Shown: positions 53,950 through 63,783 of the stretch, piece by piece | How the letters are laid out: every line of letters begins with the position of its first letter | Numbering within the stretch: the stretch's first letter is position 1 | NCBI GenBank assembly: GCA_051954695.1 | Contig: JBQCHL010000028.1 | Coordinates: 124,001 to 188,000, forward strand | Origin: Terrimonas_A sp051954695 | GTDB taxonomy: Bacteria > Bacteroidota > Bacteroidia > Chitinophagales > Chitinophagaceae | Length of the DNA stretch: 64,000 nucleotides | Direction: 5' to 3' | Notes under the pieces: generated by a model | The model's database searches: none | Told to the model about the DNA's origin: nothing | The model's input: the letters and a program-made list of their open reading frames with translations, nothing else | Position numbers and translations under genes: made by a program

Positions 53950-55185
53950 TTGAAAAATGTACAATTAGGATTGAAGGAGAACTGGAAGCAATTCTGTTTG
54001 CTTGTCGTCATCAATGCCTTTGTCGGTGGTATGGTGGGGCTGGAAAGAAGCATTCTCCCGCAGATAGCCGAAGCAGAGTTTCATATTGCTGCTAAAACAG
54101 CGATCCTTTCTTTTATTATCGTCTTCGGGATCGTTAAAGCACTTACCAATTATTTTACCGGTACACTGGCCAATAAACTGGGACGAAAGAACCTCCTGGT
54201 GATCGGTTGGCTGTTTGCTATTCCTGTTCCTTTTATTCTGATGTATGCCGGAAACTGGAACTGGATCATTGCTGCCAATATTCTGTTGGGCATTAACCAG
54301 GGCCTTGCCTGGAGCAGCACTGTTGTAATGAAAATAGACCTTGTAGGAGAAAAGCAAAGAGGATTTGCAATGGGACTGAATGAGTTTGCCGGTTATGTAG
54401 CAGTAGCTGCGGTTGCATTTGCTACCGGCTGGATCGCTGCTGAATATGGATTAAGGCCTTATCCCTTTTATATCGGCATCGCCTTAGCCATACTCGGATT
54501 GCTGGGCAGCCTGTTTTTTGTAAAAGATACCCGGCATCATGTGGCGCATGAAACTTCAACCAGCAATGCACCGAGGCTCAAAAAAATCTTTTGGGAAACG
54601 ACCTGGGCGAATAAAAACCTTGGCCCAGTTACTCAGGCAGGATTGATCAATAATCTGAATGATGCACTGACCTGGGGCTTGTTTCCCATTCTGCTGGCAT
54701 CAAAAGGATTCGGCATAGCTGAGATTGGAATAATAACCGCCATCTATCCCGCTGTTTGGGGTATCGGGCAATTATTTACCGGGAAAATGGCTGATCATTA
54801 TTGCAAGAAAGACCTGCTTTTTTGGGGAATGCTGCTGCAAGGCCTGGCATTAATTGCTTTGCTGTTTGCATCAACAAGGTTCCATTTTATCGTGCTTTCC
54901 TCCATTCTTGGTTGGGGAACAGCTATGGTATACCCGACTTTCCTGGCAACAGTGGCCGAGCATACCCATCCTGCAGACAGGGCTGGCAGTATTGGCGTAT
55001 TCCGCCTTTGGCGTGATATGGGATATGCCATTGGGGCTATTCTTACAGGTGTTATTGCAGATACTTTAGGTATTAATGCAGCTATTTTTATTATCGGGCT
55101 GCTTACTGTATTTTCTTCCGGCATCATTTATTTCAGGATGAAATGTGAAGATATTTCCGGGACGAAGCTTTTTAAATGGATTTAA
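53950..55185 (+). CDS. Major facilitator superfamily transporter
   Basis: A 411-residue protein with 12 predicted transmembrane helices, e.g. AKTAILSFIIVFGIVKALTN, IIAANILLGINQGLAWSS, PFYIGIALAILGLLGSLFF, AGSIGVFRLWRDMGYAIGA and IFIIGLLTVFSSGIIYF, and the MFS loop motif TGTLANKLGRKNLLVIGW. A stop codon at 53941 rules out an upstream ATG, so TTG at 53950 (or a second TTG at 53971) must be the start unless the protein begins at the later ATG of GGMVGLERS. Substrate unknown; the neighbours (KatG, HEAT-like) give no clue. Confidence 0.85.
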   Translation: MKNVQLGLKENWKQFCLLVVINAFVGGMVGLERSILPQIAEAEFHIAAKTAILSFIIVFGIVKALTNYFTGTLANKLGRKNLLVIGWLFAIPVPFILMYAGNWNWIIAANILLGINQGLAWSSTVVMKIDLVGEKQRGFAMGLNEFAGYVAVAAVAFATGWIAAEYGLRPYPFYIGIALAILGLLGSLFFVKDTRHHVAHETSTSNAPRLKKIFWETTWANKNLGPVTQAGLINNLNDALTWGLFPILLASKGFGIAEIGIITAIYPAVWGIGQLFTGKMADHYCKKDLLFWGMLLQGLALIALLFASTRFHFIVLSSILGWGTAMVYPTFLATVAEHTHPADRAGSIGVFRLWRDMGYAIGAILTGVIADTLGINAAIFIIGLLTVFSSGIIYFRMKCEDISGTKLFKWI

Positions 55186-55225
55186 TATCCATGTACCCAA
55201 ACCCAATTCCGGATATAGCTTTTAT

Positions 55226-55252
55226 CTATCAGAATATAGAATCAATTGATAG
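55226..55252. promoter_or_regulatory. Inverted repeat upstream of katG
   Basis: CTATCA (55226-55231) and TGATAG (55247-55252) form an inverted repeat whose centres lie 21 bases, two helical turns, apart, in the 145-base gap before katG. It has the look of a dimeric-regulator site (e.g. OxyR- or PerR-type control of katG), but the match to known sites is only approximate. Confidence 0.3.
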
Positions 55253-55330
55253 CGATTATATGCCCGAAATCCTATTTTTATAATGCCTACCGAGCCCGGC
55301 AACGTTTCAATAGACTTAAAAACTTATTAA

Positions 55331-57607
55331 ATGGAAAAACAATCACAAGACATCAGCAAATGCCCATTTCATAATGGCAGCTTAAAAAGCAATGTTGGTG
55401 GAAGCGGCACCAGGAATAATTATTGGTGGCCCAATCAGTTAAAAATGAACATTCTTCGTCAGAATTCATCCTTGTCAAATCCGATGGATAAGGATTTTAA
55501 TTATGCCGAAGCTTTTAAAAGCCTCGATCTGGAAGCAGTGAAAAAAGACCTTCATGCGCTTATGACGGACTCGCAGGATTGGTGGCCGGCTGATTTCGGG
55601 CATTATGGCCCTTTATTTATCCGCATGGCCTGGCATAGCGCCGGCACTTATCGTGTAGGTGATGGCCGTGGTGGTGCAGGTGCAGGGCAGCAACGCTTTG
55701 CTCCGCTCAATAGCTGGCCCGACAATGTGAGCCTCGACAAAGCCCGCAGGCTGCTCTGGCCGATCAAACAAAAATATGGCCGCAAAATTTCCTGGGCCGA
55801 TCTGCTGATCCTTACAGGTAATGTGGCACTGGAATCAATGGGCTTCAAAACATTTGGCTTTGCCGGTGGAAGGGAAGATGTATGGGAACCGGATGAAGCA
55901 GTATACTGGGGTTCAGAAACCACCTGGTTGGGTGGTGATGTGCGGTATGCGCATGGTTCTGAAGGTGTGGCCAAACAACATGGTGTTGTATCCTCCGATG
56001 ACAATGCCGATGGCAAACTTCATTCCCGCAACCTGGAAAATCCGCTGGCTGCTGTACAAATGGGTTTGATCTATGTGAACCCTGAAGGCCCTGATGGCAA
56101 CCCTGATCCACTTGCTGCTGCCAAAGATATCCGCGATACATTCGGCCGCATGGCTATGAATGACGAAGAAACAGTGGCGTTGATCGCAGGTGGCCACAGC
56201 TTTGGTAAAACCCATGGCGCCGCTCCTGCTACGCATGTAGGTAAAGAACCGGAAGCCGCCGGTATGGAACAGCAAGGGCTGGGCTGGAGTAATAGCTATG
56301 CTTCCGGCAAAGGCGCGGACACTATTACAAGCGGACTCGAAGTAACATGGACAAAAACGCCTACCCGCTGGAGCAATAACTTCTTTGAAAACCTTTTCAG
56401 CTTTGAATGGGAACTTTCTAAAAGCCCTGCAGGCGCACATCAGTGGGTAGCAAAAAATGCAGATATGATCATTCCGGATGCATATGATGGTTCAAAAAAA
56501 CATCTGCCTACCATGCTCACTACTGACCTTTCTTTGAGGTTTGATCCGGTGTATGAAAAAATATCCAGGCATTTCCTGGAAAATCCCGACGCATTTGCGG
56601 ATGCTTTTGCACGGGCATGGTTTAAATTAACGCATCGCGATATGGGTCCGCGCTCACGTTACCTGGGACCGGATATACCGGCAGAAGAACTTGTTTGGCA
56701 AGACCCTATTCCTGCTGTTGATCACAAACTGATAGATGAGAAAGATGCTGCAGTATTAAAAGCAAAAATACTGGAGTCAGGGTTGAGTGTGGCTGAACTG
56801 GTTTCCACCGCATGGGCTTCGGCTTCTACTTTCCGTGGATCCGATAAACGCGGAGGCGCCAATGGAGCACGTGTGCGACTGGCCCCTCAGAAATCCTGGC
56901 CGGTAAACAACCCCCAGCAATTGCAAAAAGTATTGACAGCATTGGAAAAAATTCAAAAAGAATATAACAGTGCCCAATCAGGCGGTAAGAAAGTTTCACT
57001 GGCTGATCTGATCGTGCTGGCTGGCGATGCTGCCATAGAAAAAGCTGCAAAAGAAGCCGGGCATAAAGTTAATATTCCATTTGCACCAGGCCGTATGGAT
57101 GCTTCGCAGGAGCAGACCGATGTCGATTCTATCGGCCACCTCGAACCACTTGGCGATGGCTTCCGCAATTACCGCAGGGCAGGTATTCCTGCATCTACAG
57201 AGGAATTGCTGATCGATAAAGCACATTTGCTTACGCTTACTGCGCCTGAAATGACGGTACTGGTTGGCGGTATGCGTGTACTGGATACGAATTTCGACGG
57301 TTCTAAGAATGGAGTGTTCACACAACGCCCCGGCAAACTGACCAACGATTTCTTTATAAACCTGCTCGATATGAATACTGCCTGGAAAGCTGCATCGGAA
57401 GACAGGGAATTGTATATCGGCAGCGACCGTGCTACTGGTCAACCCAAGTGGACAGGCACACGCGCAGATCTTGTGTTTGGTTCCAATGCTGAACTGAGGG
57501 CTATTGCAGAAGTGTATGGAAGTGCAGATGCTCAGAGCAAATTTGTGAACGACTTTGTTGCCGCATGGAATAAAGTGATGAACCTGGACAGGTTTGATTT
57601 AAAGTGA
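55331..57607 (+). CDS. katG: Catalase-peroxidase KatG (HPI)
   Basis: A 758-residue bifunctional haem catalase-peroxidase. All hallmarks are present in the N-terminal half: the distal triad Arg98-Trp101-His102 in IRMAWHSAGTYR, the Met-Tyr-Trp cofactor (Tyr in GLIYVNPEGPDG, Met in GRMAMNDEET), and the proximal histidine in AGGHSFGKTHGA. The C-terminal half is the usual degenerate duplicate (SADLIVLAGDAAIEKA-like region). It removes hydrogen peroxide in the cytoplasm. Monocistronic: own upstream inverted repeat and a strong terminator after it. Confidence 0.97.
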   Translation: MEKQSQDISKCPFHNGSLKSNVGGSGTRNNYWWPNQLKMNILRQNSSLSNPMDKDFNYAEAFKSLDLEAVKKDLHALMTDSQDWWPADFGHYGPLFIRMAWHSAGTYRVGDGRGGAGAGQQRFAPLNSWPDNVSLDKARRLLWPIKQKYGRKISWADLLILTGNVALESMGFKTFGFAGGREDVWEPDEAVYWGSETTWLGGDVRYAHGSEGVAKQHGVVSSDDNADGKLHSRNLENPLAAVQMGLIYVNPEGPDGNPDPLAAAKDIRDTFGRMAMNDEETVALIAGGHSFGKTHGAAPATHVGKEPEAAGMEQQGLGWSNSYASGKGADTITSGLEVTWTKTPTRWSNNFFENLFSFEWELSKSPAGAHQWVAKNADMIIPDAYDGSKKHLPTMLTTDLSLRFDPVYEKISRHFLENPDAFADAFARAWFKLTHRDMGPRSRYLGPDIPAEELVWQDPIPAVDHKLIDEKDAAVLKAKILESGLSVAELVSTAWASASTFRGSDKRGGANGARVRLAPQKSWPVNNPQQLQKVLTALEKIQKEYNSAQSGGKKVSLADLIVLAGDAAIEKAAKEAGHKVNIPFAPGRMDASQEQTDVDSIGHLEPLGDGFRNYRRAGIPASTEELLIDKAHLLTLTAPEMTVLVGGMRVLDTNFDGSKNGVFTQRPGKLTNDFFINLLDMNTAWKAASEDRELYIGSDRATGQPKWTGTRADLVFGSNAELRAIAEVYGSADAQSKFVNDFVAAWNKVMNLDRFDLK

Positions 57608-57626
57608 TAGTAAGAATGTTCTTCAT

Positions 57627-57658
57627 AAAAAAAGACACCCGCCTGGGTGTCTTTTTTT
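57627..57658 (+). terminator. Terminator of katG
   Basis: A perfect 14-bp stem AAAAAAAGACACCC (57627-57640)/GGGTGTCTTTTTTT (57645-57658) with a tight 4-base loop GCCT, 20 bases after the katG stop codon. Textbook intrinsic terminator with the T-run in the stem. Confidence 0.9.
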
Positions 57659-57807
57659 ATGAAGAAGCCGATAACTGAATTATTTGCGGACAATCATTGT
57701 ATCAAATTCGGACGGTTATTTAATCATAAAATCCCAATCATCTGAAAATCAATATGGAGTAATATGGTATCGTTTTAGTTGACACTTTCCTACCAAATCC
57801 GCTTCAG

Positions 57808-60270
57808 ATGTTTAAGAACTACTTCAAAACCGCCTTCAGGGTGTTTACCCGGAATAAAGCATTTACAGCGATCAATGTGCTGGGCTTATCCATCGGTATC
57901 AGCGCTGCATTGATCATTTTCCTCATTGTTCAGTTTGAGTTTGGTTATGACAAAGTGGGAAAAGATACAGATCGCGTTTACAGGGTGGTAATGGACCTTA
58001 AGTTTGATGGTACCGACGGCCATTCTGCAGCCGTGCCTGCACCATTAAGTGCAGCCATTCAAAATGAGGTGACTGGTGTGGAAGCAACCGTACCATTAAT
58101 GTTTTTTCAAGGCGACGGAACAGCTAAGGTCAGTATCGAAAAAGCAGGATCGTCACAACCTTCAATATTCAAAAAACAAGGGAATATCATTTTTACCAAC
58201 CCGGAGTATTTCTCTTTATTACCTTATCAATGGGTTGCCGGATCGCCGGAAGTATCATTGAAGAATCCATTCAATGTGGTACTCGCTGAAAGCAGGGTCA
58301 AAGAATATTTTCCTTCTGTCAACCCTGCCGATGTTGTTGGCAAACAGATAAAGTATAATGATGATTTTTCAGTAACTGTTTCAGGCATCGTGAAAGATTT
58401 GAACGAGCGCAGTTCACTCAAGGCGGTTGAGTTTATCTCATTCGCTACCATCGCTCAAACTCATTTGAAGGACGATTTTATGATGAATAGGTGGAACGAC
58501 TGGATGGCGTATTCCCTTGTGTATATAAAACTGGCAAAAGACACTAAAGCAGGCAATACGGAGAAACAATTGAACACATTGTTTGCCAAATATCATAAAG
58601 ATGCAGGTAAGGATGCGAATAATTATAAACGGTTCCATTTACAACCTCTAAGCGATGTTCATTTTAATGCCATGTATGCAGGATTTAACCAGCGGCTCGC
58701 ACATAAACCGACACTGTATGGATTGTTTGCAGTGGCCGCATTCCTGCTATTACTTGCCTGTATCAACTTCATAAATCTTACCACCGCCAATGCTACACAT
58801 CGGGCAAAGGAGATCGGGGTAAGAAAAACCATGGGTGGCTCCAGGAAGCAACTCATCTTCCAGTTTCTGGGTGAAACTTTTTTGTTAACCGCAGCAGCCT
58901 GTATCATTTCGTTTTGCATTGCACCGTTGCTGCTCAGATTCTTTTCAGGGTTTATACCTCCCGGCTTGCAATTTCAACCGTTTAACCAGCCTTATATCCT
59001 TTTGTTCTTATTTCTGCTGGCTTTGCTGGTGAGTTTCCTCTCAGGATTGTACCCCGCATTTATTTTATCCGGTTATAAGCCCGTGAGCGTTTTAAAGAAC
59101 CAGTCTTTTGCAAACAGGAGCGAAACAAGGCATACATGGATAAGAAAAACACTGACCGTATCTCAATTTGTGATCGCCCAATTCTTTGTGATCGCTACAG
59201 TGATGGTTGGCAAGCAGATCAATTATTCCCTGAATGCTGATATGGGTTTCAGAAAAACTGCCGTGCTAAGTTTTGATGTACCCCGTGATGATAGCGCCAG
59301 TCTCCGTAATCTTTTGCTGAACGAGATCACTGCTATTCCAGGTGTGGAAATGGCAAGCAGGGGTTTTTTAACACCTGCTGACGGAGGCGCTGCATTTACT
59401 AATATAAAATACAGGGGTGCGGCAAATGACAATGTAGGGAGTGTACAATTGCGCTGGGGCGATAGCAACTATCTTAAACTGTTCGATATAAAAATACTGG
59501 CAGGCGGGAATGTTCAGAAAAGCGATACTGCCAAAGAATTTCTGATCAATGAAACTTACGCTGGTCTGATCGGCTTTAAACGGCCCGAAGACGCCTTGGG
59601 AAAGCAATTGGAATTTAATGATAAGCTAATGCCCATTGTTGGGGTGATACGGGATTTTAATGAGCAGTCATTTCACTCAGAGGTCGGCCCGCTGGTATTT
59701 ACCAGTATGGATCAGAGAAGCTTTTTTTATCACGTATTATTGCAATCAGGCACAGGGCCTAATACATCCTGGCCGGAAACGATTGCAAAAATCCAGCAGG
59801 TCTATCATAAAGCATACCCCGATGCTGATTTCAATTATAAATTCCTGGATGATACAGTAGCCCGCTTCTACGAAACAGAACAACGTACGTCTAAGCTTCT
59901 GAGTTGGGCTACAGGCTTGTCTGTGCTTATCAGTTGTCTCGGCTTATTGGGCCTGGTGATGTACACTATTAATGTTCGTACGAAAGAGATCGGTGTAAGA
60001 AAGATACTGGGAGCTTCGGTCGCCAATATCATTTCCATACTGTCGAAAGATTTTGTGTTGCTGGTGATGATCGCATTTGCTATTGCCCTGCCTATTGCCT
60101 GGTGGGCAACCTATAAATGGCTGGCAGATTTTGCATACAGAACAACGATGGATTGGTGGGTATTTGTTATATGTGGTTTCGTAATGCTGCTGATAGCATT
60201 GTTTACATTAAGCATCCAGACAATAAAAGCGGCAATGGCCAACCCGGTCAAATCGCTTCGCGCAGAATAG
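57808..60270 (+). CDS. FtsX/MacB-type ABC transporter permease
   Basis: An 820-residue membrane protein: an N-terminal helix (TAINVLGLSIGISAALIIFLIVQF), a MacB_PCD periplasmic domain, an FtsX domain (YGLFAVAAFLLLLACINFINLTTANATHRAKEIGVRKTMGG, in pieces), a second periplasmic domain and a second FtsX domain (LGLLGLVMYTINVRTKEIGVRKILGASVANI). This duplicated layout is typical of Bacteroidota permeases that work in mechanical export or signalling with a separately encoded ATPase. No ATPase gene is next to it. Confidence 0.9.
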   Translation: MFKNYFKTAFRVFTRNKAFTAINVLGLSIGISAALIIFLIVQFEFGYDKVGKDTDRVYRVVMDLKFDGTDGHSAAVPAPLSAAIQNEVTGVEATVPLMFFQGDGTAKVSIEKAGSSQPSIFKKQGNIIFTNPEYFSLLPYQWVAGSPEVSLKNPFNVVLAESRVKEYFPSVNPADVVGKQIKYNDDFSVTVSGIVKDLNERSSLKAVEFISFATIAQTHLKDDFMMNRWNDWMAYSLVYIKLAKDTKAGNTEKQLNTLFAKYHKDAGKDANNYKRFHLQPLSDVHFNAMYAGFNQRLAHKPTLYGLFAVAAFLLLLACINFINLTTANATHRAKEIGVRKTMGGSRKQLIFQFLGETFLLTAAACIISFCIAPLLLRFFSGFIPPGLQFQPFNQPYILLFLFLLALLVSFLSGLYPAFILSGYKPVSVLKNQSFANRSETRHTWIRKTLTVSQFVIAQFFVIATVMVGKQINYSLNADMGFRKTAVLSFDVPRDDSASLRNLLLNEITAIPGVEMASRGFLTPADGGAAFTNIKYRGAANDNVGSVQLRWGDSNYLKLFDIKILAGGNVQKSDTAKEFLINETYAGLIGFKRPEDALGKQLEFNDKLMPIVGVIRDFNEQSFHSEVGPLVFTSMDQRSFFYHVLLQSGTGPNTSWPETIAKIQQVYHKAYPDADFNYKFLDDTVARFYETEQRTSKLLSWATGLSVLISCLGLLGLVMYTINVRTKEIGVRKILGASVANIISILSKDFVLLVMIAFAIALPIAWWATYKWLADFAYRTTMDWWVFVICGFVMLLIALFTLSIQTIKAAMANPVKSLRAE

Positions 60271-60286
60271 CTGAAAAGAAATAATC

Positions 60287-60326
60287 AAAGCCTGCAGGAT
60301 AATATTATTCTGTAGGCTTTATTTTT
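60287..60326 (+). terminator. Terminator of the ABC permease gene
   Basis: An 11-bp stem AAAGCCTGCAG (60287-60297) with CTGTAGGCTTT (60310-60320), one G-T wobble, followed by ATTTTTAT. It lies 17 bases after the permease stop codon. Confidence 0.8.
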
Positions 60327-60381
60327 ATGGTGTGAATGATCTGGCAGATCCATTTGCCATCAATCAATAAGCAGCATAAGA

Positions 60382-61191
60382 ATGGTTGAAATATTCGATG
60401 ATATCCGGAAAATTTACCTGTTCAGTCAGCCCTGTGAAGAGTTGGCCGACTATATCGAGTTTTTCTCCGAATCGTCTGATGAAGCTACAAGGGGTTTTGC
60501 GGGCAATGCCTGTTTTAACGTTAAAATGTTTCCAAGCTGGACACCTACATTCTGGATCAATCTCGGCGCTCCTTATTACCTGACATTGGGTAATGAACGT
60601 CATTATATATCCCCGGGAAAAGATATTCTTGTTACAAGAGATAGCATAGCAGAAAGGCATAACCAGCCTTTGGACCATTTATTTACTATCAAGTTTTATC
60701 CCGGCGGGCTGGAAACTGTTTTAGGGATCGATCAATCCACCCTGGCAGGCAAACTGGTCCATTTGCAGGATGTGCTTCCTGCTTCTTTTATTTTCCGTGT
60801 CAAAAGAGCCAAAAACTTTGCAGAAAGACAGAAGCTGCTGGAAGATTTTTTCCTTTCTCAAATGAAGGCCTCCAGGTCACGGGCACATTATATGGAACTT
60901 GTGAGCAAAACAATTGCTACTTATACCACTGGGAATTTGCAATATAATGTGGATGAAATTTCAGCCCGGGTATTTACTACCTCCAAAACGATCAACCGTT
61001 ACTTCAATAAAGTGATCGGCACAACTCCCAAAAGTTATTTCTCTATTATCAGATCGAGAACTGCCTTAACGGCTTATGTAACTGACAGGAAAAGATTTGA
61101 CCCTTCTGTTTTTGGTTATCACGACATGAGCCATTTTTATAAGGATGTAATAAAATTTACGGGTGAGGGGATGGCTGTTCATAACCGTTGA
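60382..61191 (+). CDS. AraC-family transcriptional regulator (DUF6597-type N-terminus)
   Basis: A 269-residue regulator. The N-terminal half (about 1-150: PCEELADYIEFFSES, MFPSWTPTFWINLGAPYYL, ISPGKDILVTRDSIAERHNQP) is the cupin-like sensing domain of the DUF6597 type. The C-terminal half has the double HTH of AraC (VDEISARVFTTSKTINRYFNKVIGTTPKSYFSIIRSRTALTAY, in pieces; FGYHDMSHFYKDVIKFTGEG). Its own start is the ATG at 60382. Targets are unknown; it is the first of several regulator genes in this part. Confidence 0.87.
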   Translation: MVEIFDDIRKIYLFSQPCEELADYIEFFSESSDEATRGFAGNACFNVKMFPSWTPTFWINLGAPYYLTLGNERHYISPGKDILVTRDSIAERHNQPLDHLFTIKFYPGGLETVLGIDQSTLAGKLVHLQDVLPASFIFRVKRAKNFAERQKLLEDFFLSQMKASRSRAHYMELVSKTIATYTTGNLQYNVDEISARVFTTSKTINRYFNKVIGTTPKSYFSIIRSRTALTAYVTDRKRFDPSVFGYHDMSHFYKDVIKFTGEGMAVHNR

Positions 61192-61254
61192 GAATGTCCT
61201 TTTTTTACCTGCCCTCTTTTCAGATGCTCTTTTAGCTTTGCCCAAAGAATTGTA

Positions 61255-62703
61255 ATGAAATATCTTCCGGCTTTTTTGATTGCTGTTCTGTGTTTACCGC
61301 AGGTTGCTTATTCCCAAAATAAGCAGGGCTATGTGCCAAGGATAGAGGCCTGTGATTGCCCGGTTAAAGTAGACAGTAATTACAGCAATCAATGCGGCTA
61401 TCTGATCGTACCTGAAAACAGGAAAAAGGCAAACGGGAAAATAGTTAAGCTGCCATTTATTATTGCTAAAAGCAATAATCCTGGTAAACGAAAAGACCCG
61501 CTTCTTTTTACTGCAGGCGGCCCGGGTGGTAGTTCACTCGACTGGATCACAGGTGTAGGCAAACGTGGTATAATCGATAACAGGGACTGTATTGCATTTG
61601 AACAACGCGGGACCCACTATGCGGTCCCTAACCTATGGGGCAATGAACTTAGCGATGCTATAAGGGATTCGTATAGAAATAATCTTTCCAAAGACAGTAT
61701 GGTGCTGGAAGGAGTTAAACGGTATAAAAGAGCGCTCGTTAAAAAGGGAATTGATCTTGCCGGCTATAATACGGATGAAACAGTTTCTGACATACATGAC
61801 CTGTTAAGCGTTTTACAAATCGATTCTGTTAACCTTTTTGGCGGTTCTTACAGCGGAGGGCTCATGCTGGCTGTTTTGCAAAGAGATCCTTCACGGATCA
61901 GGTCGCTGATACTGGATTCACCGCTTCCTACTTTTATTCCGATCGATGAGGATGAGCCGGCTAATTTTAATGAGGCATTGCAGGTATTGTTTGATCATTG
62001 CGACAAAGATTCTACCAATAAAGAACTGTATGGAAACCTGAAAGAAAAGTTTCAGCAATATTTTTCCTCTATCGAAAATAAAACCTTCTATTTTCCCTAC
62101 AAGGAGAAAGGAGCAACTACAGTCTTGAATATCCAGTATACAAGAAGCGATCTGCTGAATATAGTTGTAAATGCTTTTTATGACCAGTCGCATATTAAGG
62201 ATATCCCTTATCTCATTACACAATTAACAGGAGGAAATCATGAACCTTATATAAAAGGAATGTTGGACCAGGTGCTTTATAGAAATGTTGGCCCCTCCGG
62301 AATGAGAATATCCGTTTACTGTGCAGATCAGACTGCCTATCATGAAGGAGCCATTCTGAAACAGCTATACGGCCCTTATCCTTTTATGAAAGGGTACCAT
62401 ATCAATGATGTGTACAGGGAAATGTGTGATTGCTGGCAGGTGCCACCGATCAATGCAAAAACAAAGAAACCTTTTTATTCAGATAAACCTGTGTTGCTTG
62501 CTGATGGTGAAATGGACCCTGCCTGCAGGCCTTTGTATATCGACATGATCCGTCATTACATGCCCAATAGTCAACGCTTATTATTCATCAACCGCTCACA
62601 CATGGTTTTGGGAGGGCCGGTCGGAAATGCGATCATGAAAAAATTCCTGGACAACCCTTTTGAAAAGATTAAGCGGGACGAAAAAGATATTATAGCATAC
62701 TGA
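61255..62703 (+). CDS. Exported alpha/beta hydrolase (S33-like peptidase)
   Basis: A 482-residue exported protein (signal YLPAFLLIAVLCLPQVAYSQ-like, MKYLPAFLIAVLCLPQVAYS). The alpha/beta hydrolase parts: oxyanion region LLFTAGGPGGSSLDWI, nucleophile Ser198 in FGGSYSGGLML (note the fifth motif position is Ser, not Gly), LILDSPLP, a later acid in ADGEMDPACRP and the catalytic His in NRSHMVLGG. Layout is as in tripeptidyl-/prolyl-aminopeptidase (TAP-like) members. Cys residues in EACDCPVKVDSNYSNQCGYL suggest a disulfide. Probably a periplasmic peptidase or esterase. Confidence 0.82.
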   Translation: MKYLPAFLIAVLCLPQVAYSQNKQGYVPRIEACDCPVKVDSNYSNQCGYLIVPENRKKANGKIVKLPFIIAKSNNPGKRKDPLLFTAGGPGGSSLDWITGVGKRGIIDNRDCIAFEQRGTHYAVPNLWGNELSDAIRDSYRNNLSKDSMVLEGVKRYKRALVKKGIDLAGYNTDETVSDIHDLLSVLQIDSVNLFGGSYSGGLMLAVLQRDPSRIRSLILDSPLPTFIPIDEDEPANFNEALQVLFDHCDKDSTNKELYGNLKEKFQQYFSSIENKTFYFPYKEKGATTVLNIQYTRSDLLNIVVNAFYDQSHIKDIPYLITQLTGGNHEPYIKGMLDQVLYRNVGPSGMRISVYCADQTAYHEGAILKQLYGPYPFMKGYHINDVYREMCDCWQVPPINAKTKKPFYSDKPVLLADGEMDPACRPLYIDMIRHYMPNSQRLLFINRSHMVLGGPVGNAIMKKFLDNPFEKIKRDEKDIIAY

Positions 62704-62814
62704 TTATTAACTATTTGATTTTAAGAAACTTAAATCCCTTTAGCAAATTACAGGCTGAACCTGCATTCCTCCCTGAATCAGTTTTTGACGGAATTGATTT
62801 AAATTAAGGTTCAA

Positions 62815-63246
62815 GTGCAACTAACAACCGACATATATCAGCGTATTGCTGCTGCCAAAGTGTTTATTGACCAAAACTATCATGAGTCAATTGACCTTGA
62901 CAGGATATCCAGGCAGGCTCTTTTATCGAGATTCCATTTTCACCGCCTCTTTACCCGCATTTATAAAAAAACGCCCCATCAATATGTGACGCAAACCCGT
63001 GTGGAAGCCGCAAAACTGTTGCTGGCCAAAGAAGGTATCAGTATCACGGAAGTTTGCAACATGATCGGTTTTGAAAGCCTCGGCTCATTCAGTTCTTTGT
63101 TCAGTAAGCAAAACGGGTACTCTCCACAGTATTACCGGAACATAGCCTGGTTGAAAAAGAAACTGGCTAAGGAACAACCCAGGCGGTTCATCCCTCACTG
63201 CTTTATCGAACAATATAAAATAGATGGGTCGCCAGCAGGCGTTTGA
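62815..63246 (+). CDS. Short AraC-family regulator
   Basis: A 143-residue protein made almost only of the AraC double-HTH domain: YHESIDLDRISRQALLSRFHFHRLFTRIYKKTPHQYVTQTRVEAAKLLL (in pieces) and ITEVCNMIGFESLGSFSSLF. It lacks a ligand-binding domain; a short tail follows. The start is GTG (62815) with AAGG about 7 bases upstream. It lies 68 bases before the VOC protein gene in the same direction and is a good candidate for its regulator. Confidence 0.85.
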   Translation: MQLTTDIYQRIAAAKVFIDQNYHESIDLDRISRQALLSRFHFHRLFTRIYKKTPHQYVTQTRVEAAKLLLAKEGISITEVCNMIGFESLGSFSSLFSKQNGYSPQYYRNIAWLKKKLAKEQPRRFIPHCFIEQYKIDGSPAGV

Positions 63247-63314
63247 TAAAAAAGCAAGATTCGAGAAGCCGTTTTTCCTGCCCGCTTTTATCTTCACTTT
63301 ATTAAATCAATAAT

Positions 63315-63758
63315 ATGATCACAAAATTCTCCCACACCACTCTGTTCGTTCTTGACCAGGAAAAAGCGTATGATTTCTATGTAAACAAATTAGGCTTTAA
63401 GGTGAACACCGATGCTATTATGGGAAATGGCTACCGTTGGCTTACCGTTAACCCGCCCGATCAACCGGATCTCGAAGTGGTGTTGATGGCTGTACTGCAT
63501 GAAAGTATGGTGAAATCGGATGCCTGTCCTGATGGACTGGACCAGGAAAGCCGCGATGCATTTAAAGTGTTGCTGGAAAAAGGAATAATGGGCGCAGGTG
63601 TCATGCATACCAACGATTGCCGTGCTACTTACGAAGAACTGAAAGCAAAAGGCGTTCAATTCAAAGGAGAGCCCAGGGAGCAGTTCTACGGAATTGAAGC
63701 TGTAATGTTTGACGGTTGCGGCAATTGGTTCAGCGTAACGCAGCCCAAGGAAATGTAA
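63315..63758 (+). CDS. VOC-family (glyoxalase-like) protein
   Basis: A 147-residue protein of the vicinal oxygen chelate fold: KFSHTTLFVLDQEKAYDFYVNKLGFKVNTDAIMGNGYRWLTVNPP (in pieces), then GVMHTNDCRATYEELKAKGVQFKGEPREQFYGIEAVMFDGCGNWFSVTQP (in pieces). Paired beta-alpha-beta units and His/Glu ligands (SHTT, Q/H, FYG) fit glyoxalase/bleomycin-resistance members. Substrate unknown. Followed at 25 bases by a second VOC gene. Confidence 0.88.
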   Translation: MITKFSHTTLFVLDQEKAYDFYVNKLGFKVNTDAIMGNGYRWLTVNPPDQPDLEVVLMAVLHESMVKSDACPDGLDQESRDAFKVLLEKGIMGAGVMHTNDCRATYEELKAKGVQFKGEPREQFYGIEAVMFDGCGNWFSVTQPKEM

Positions 63759-63783
63759 ATGCCAAAACCATAAACCAGACAAC

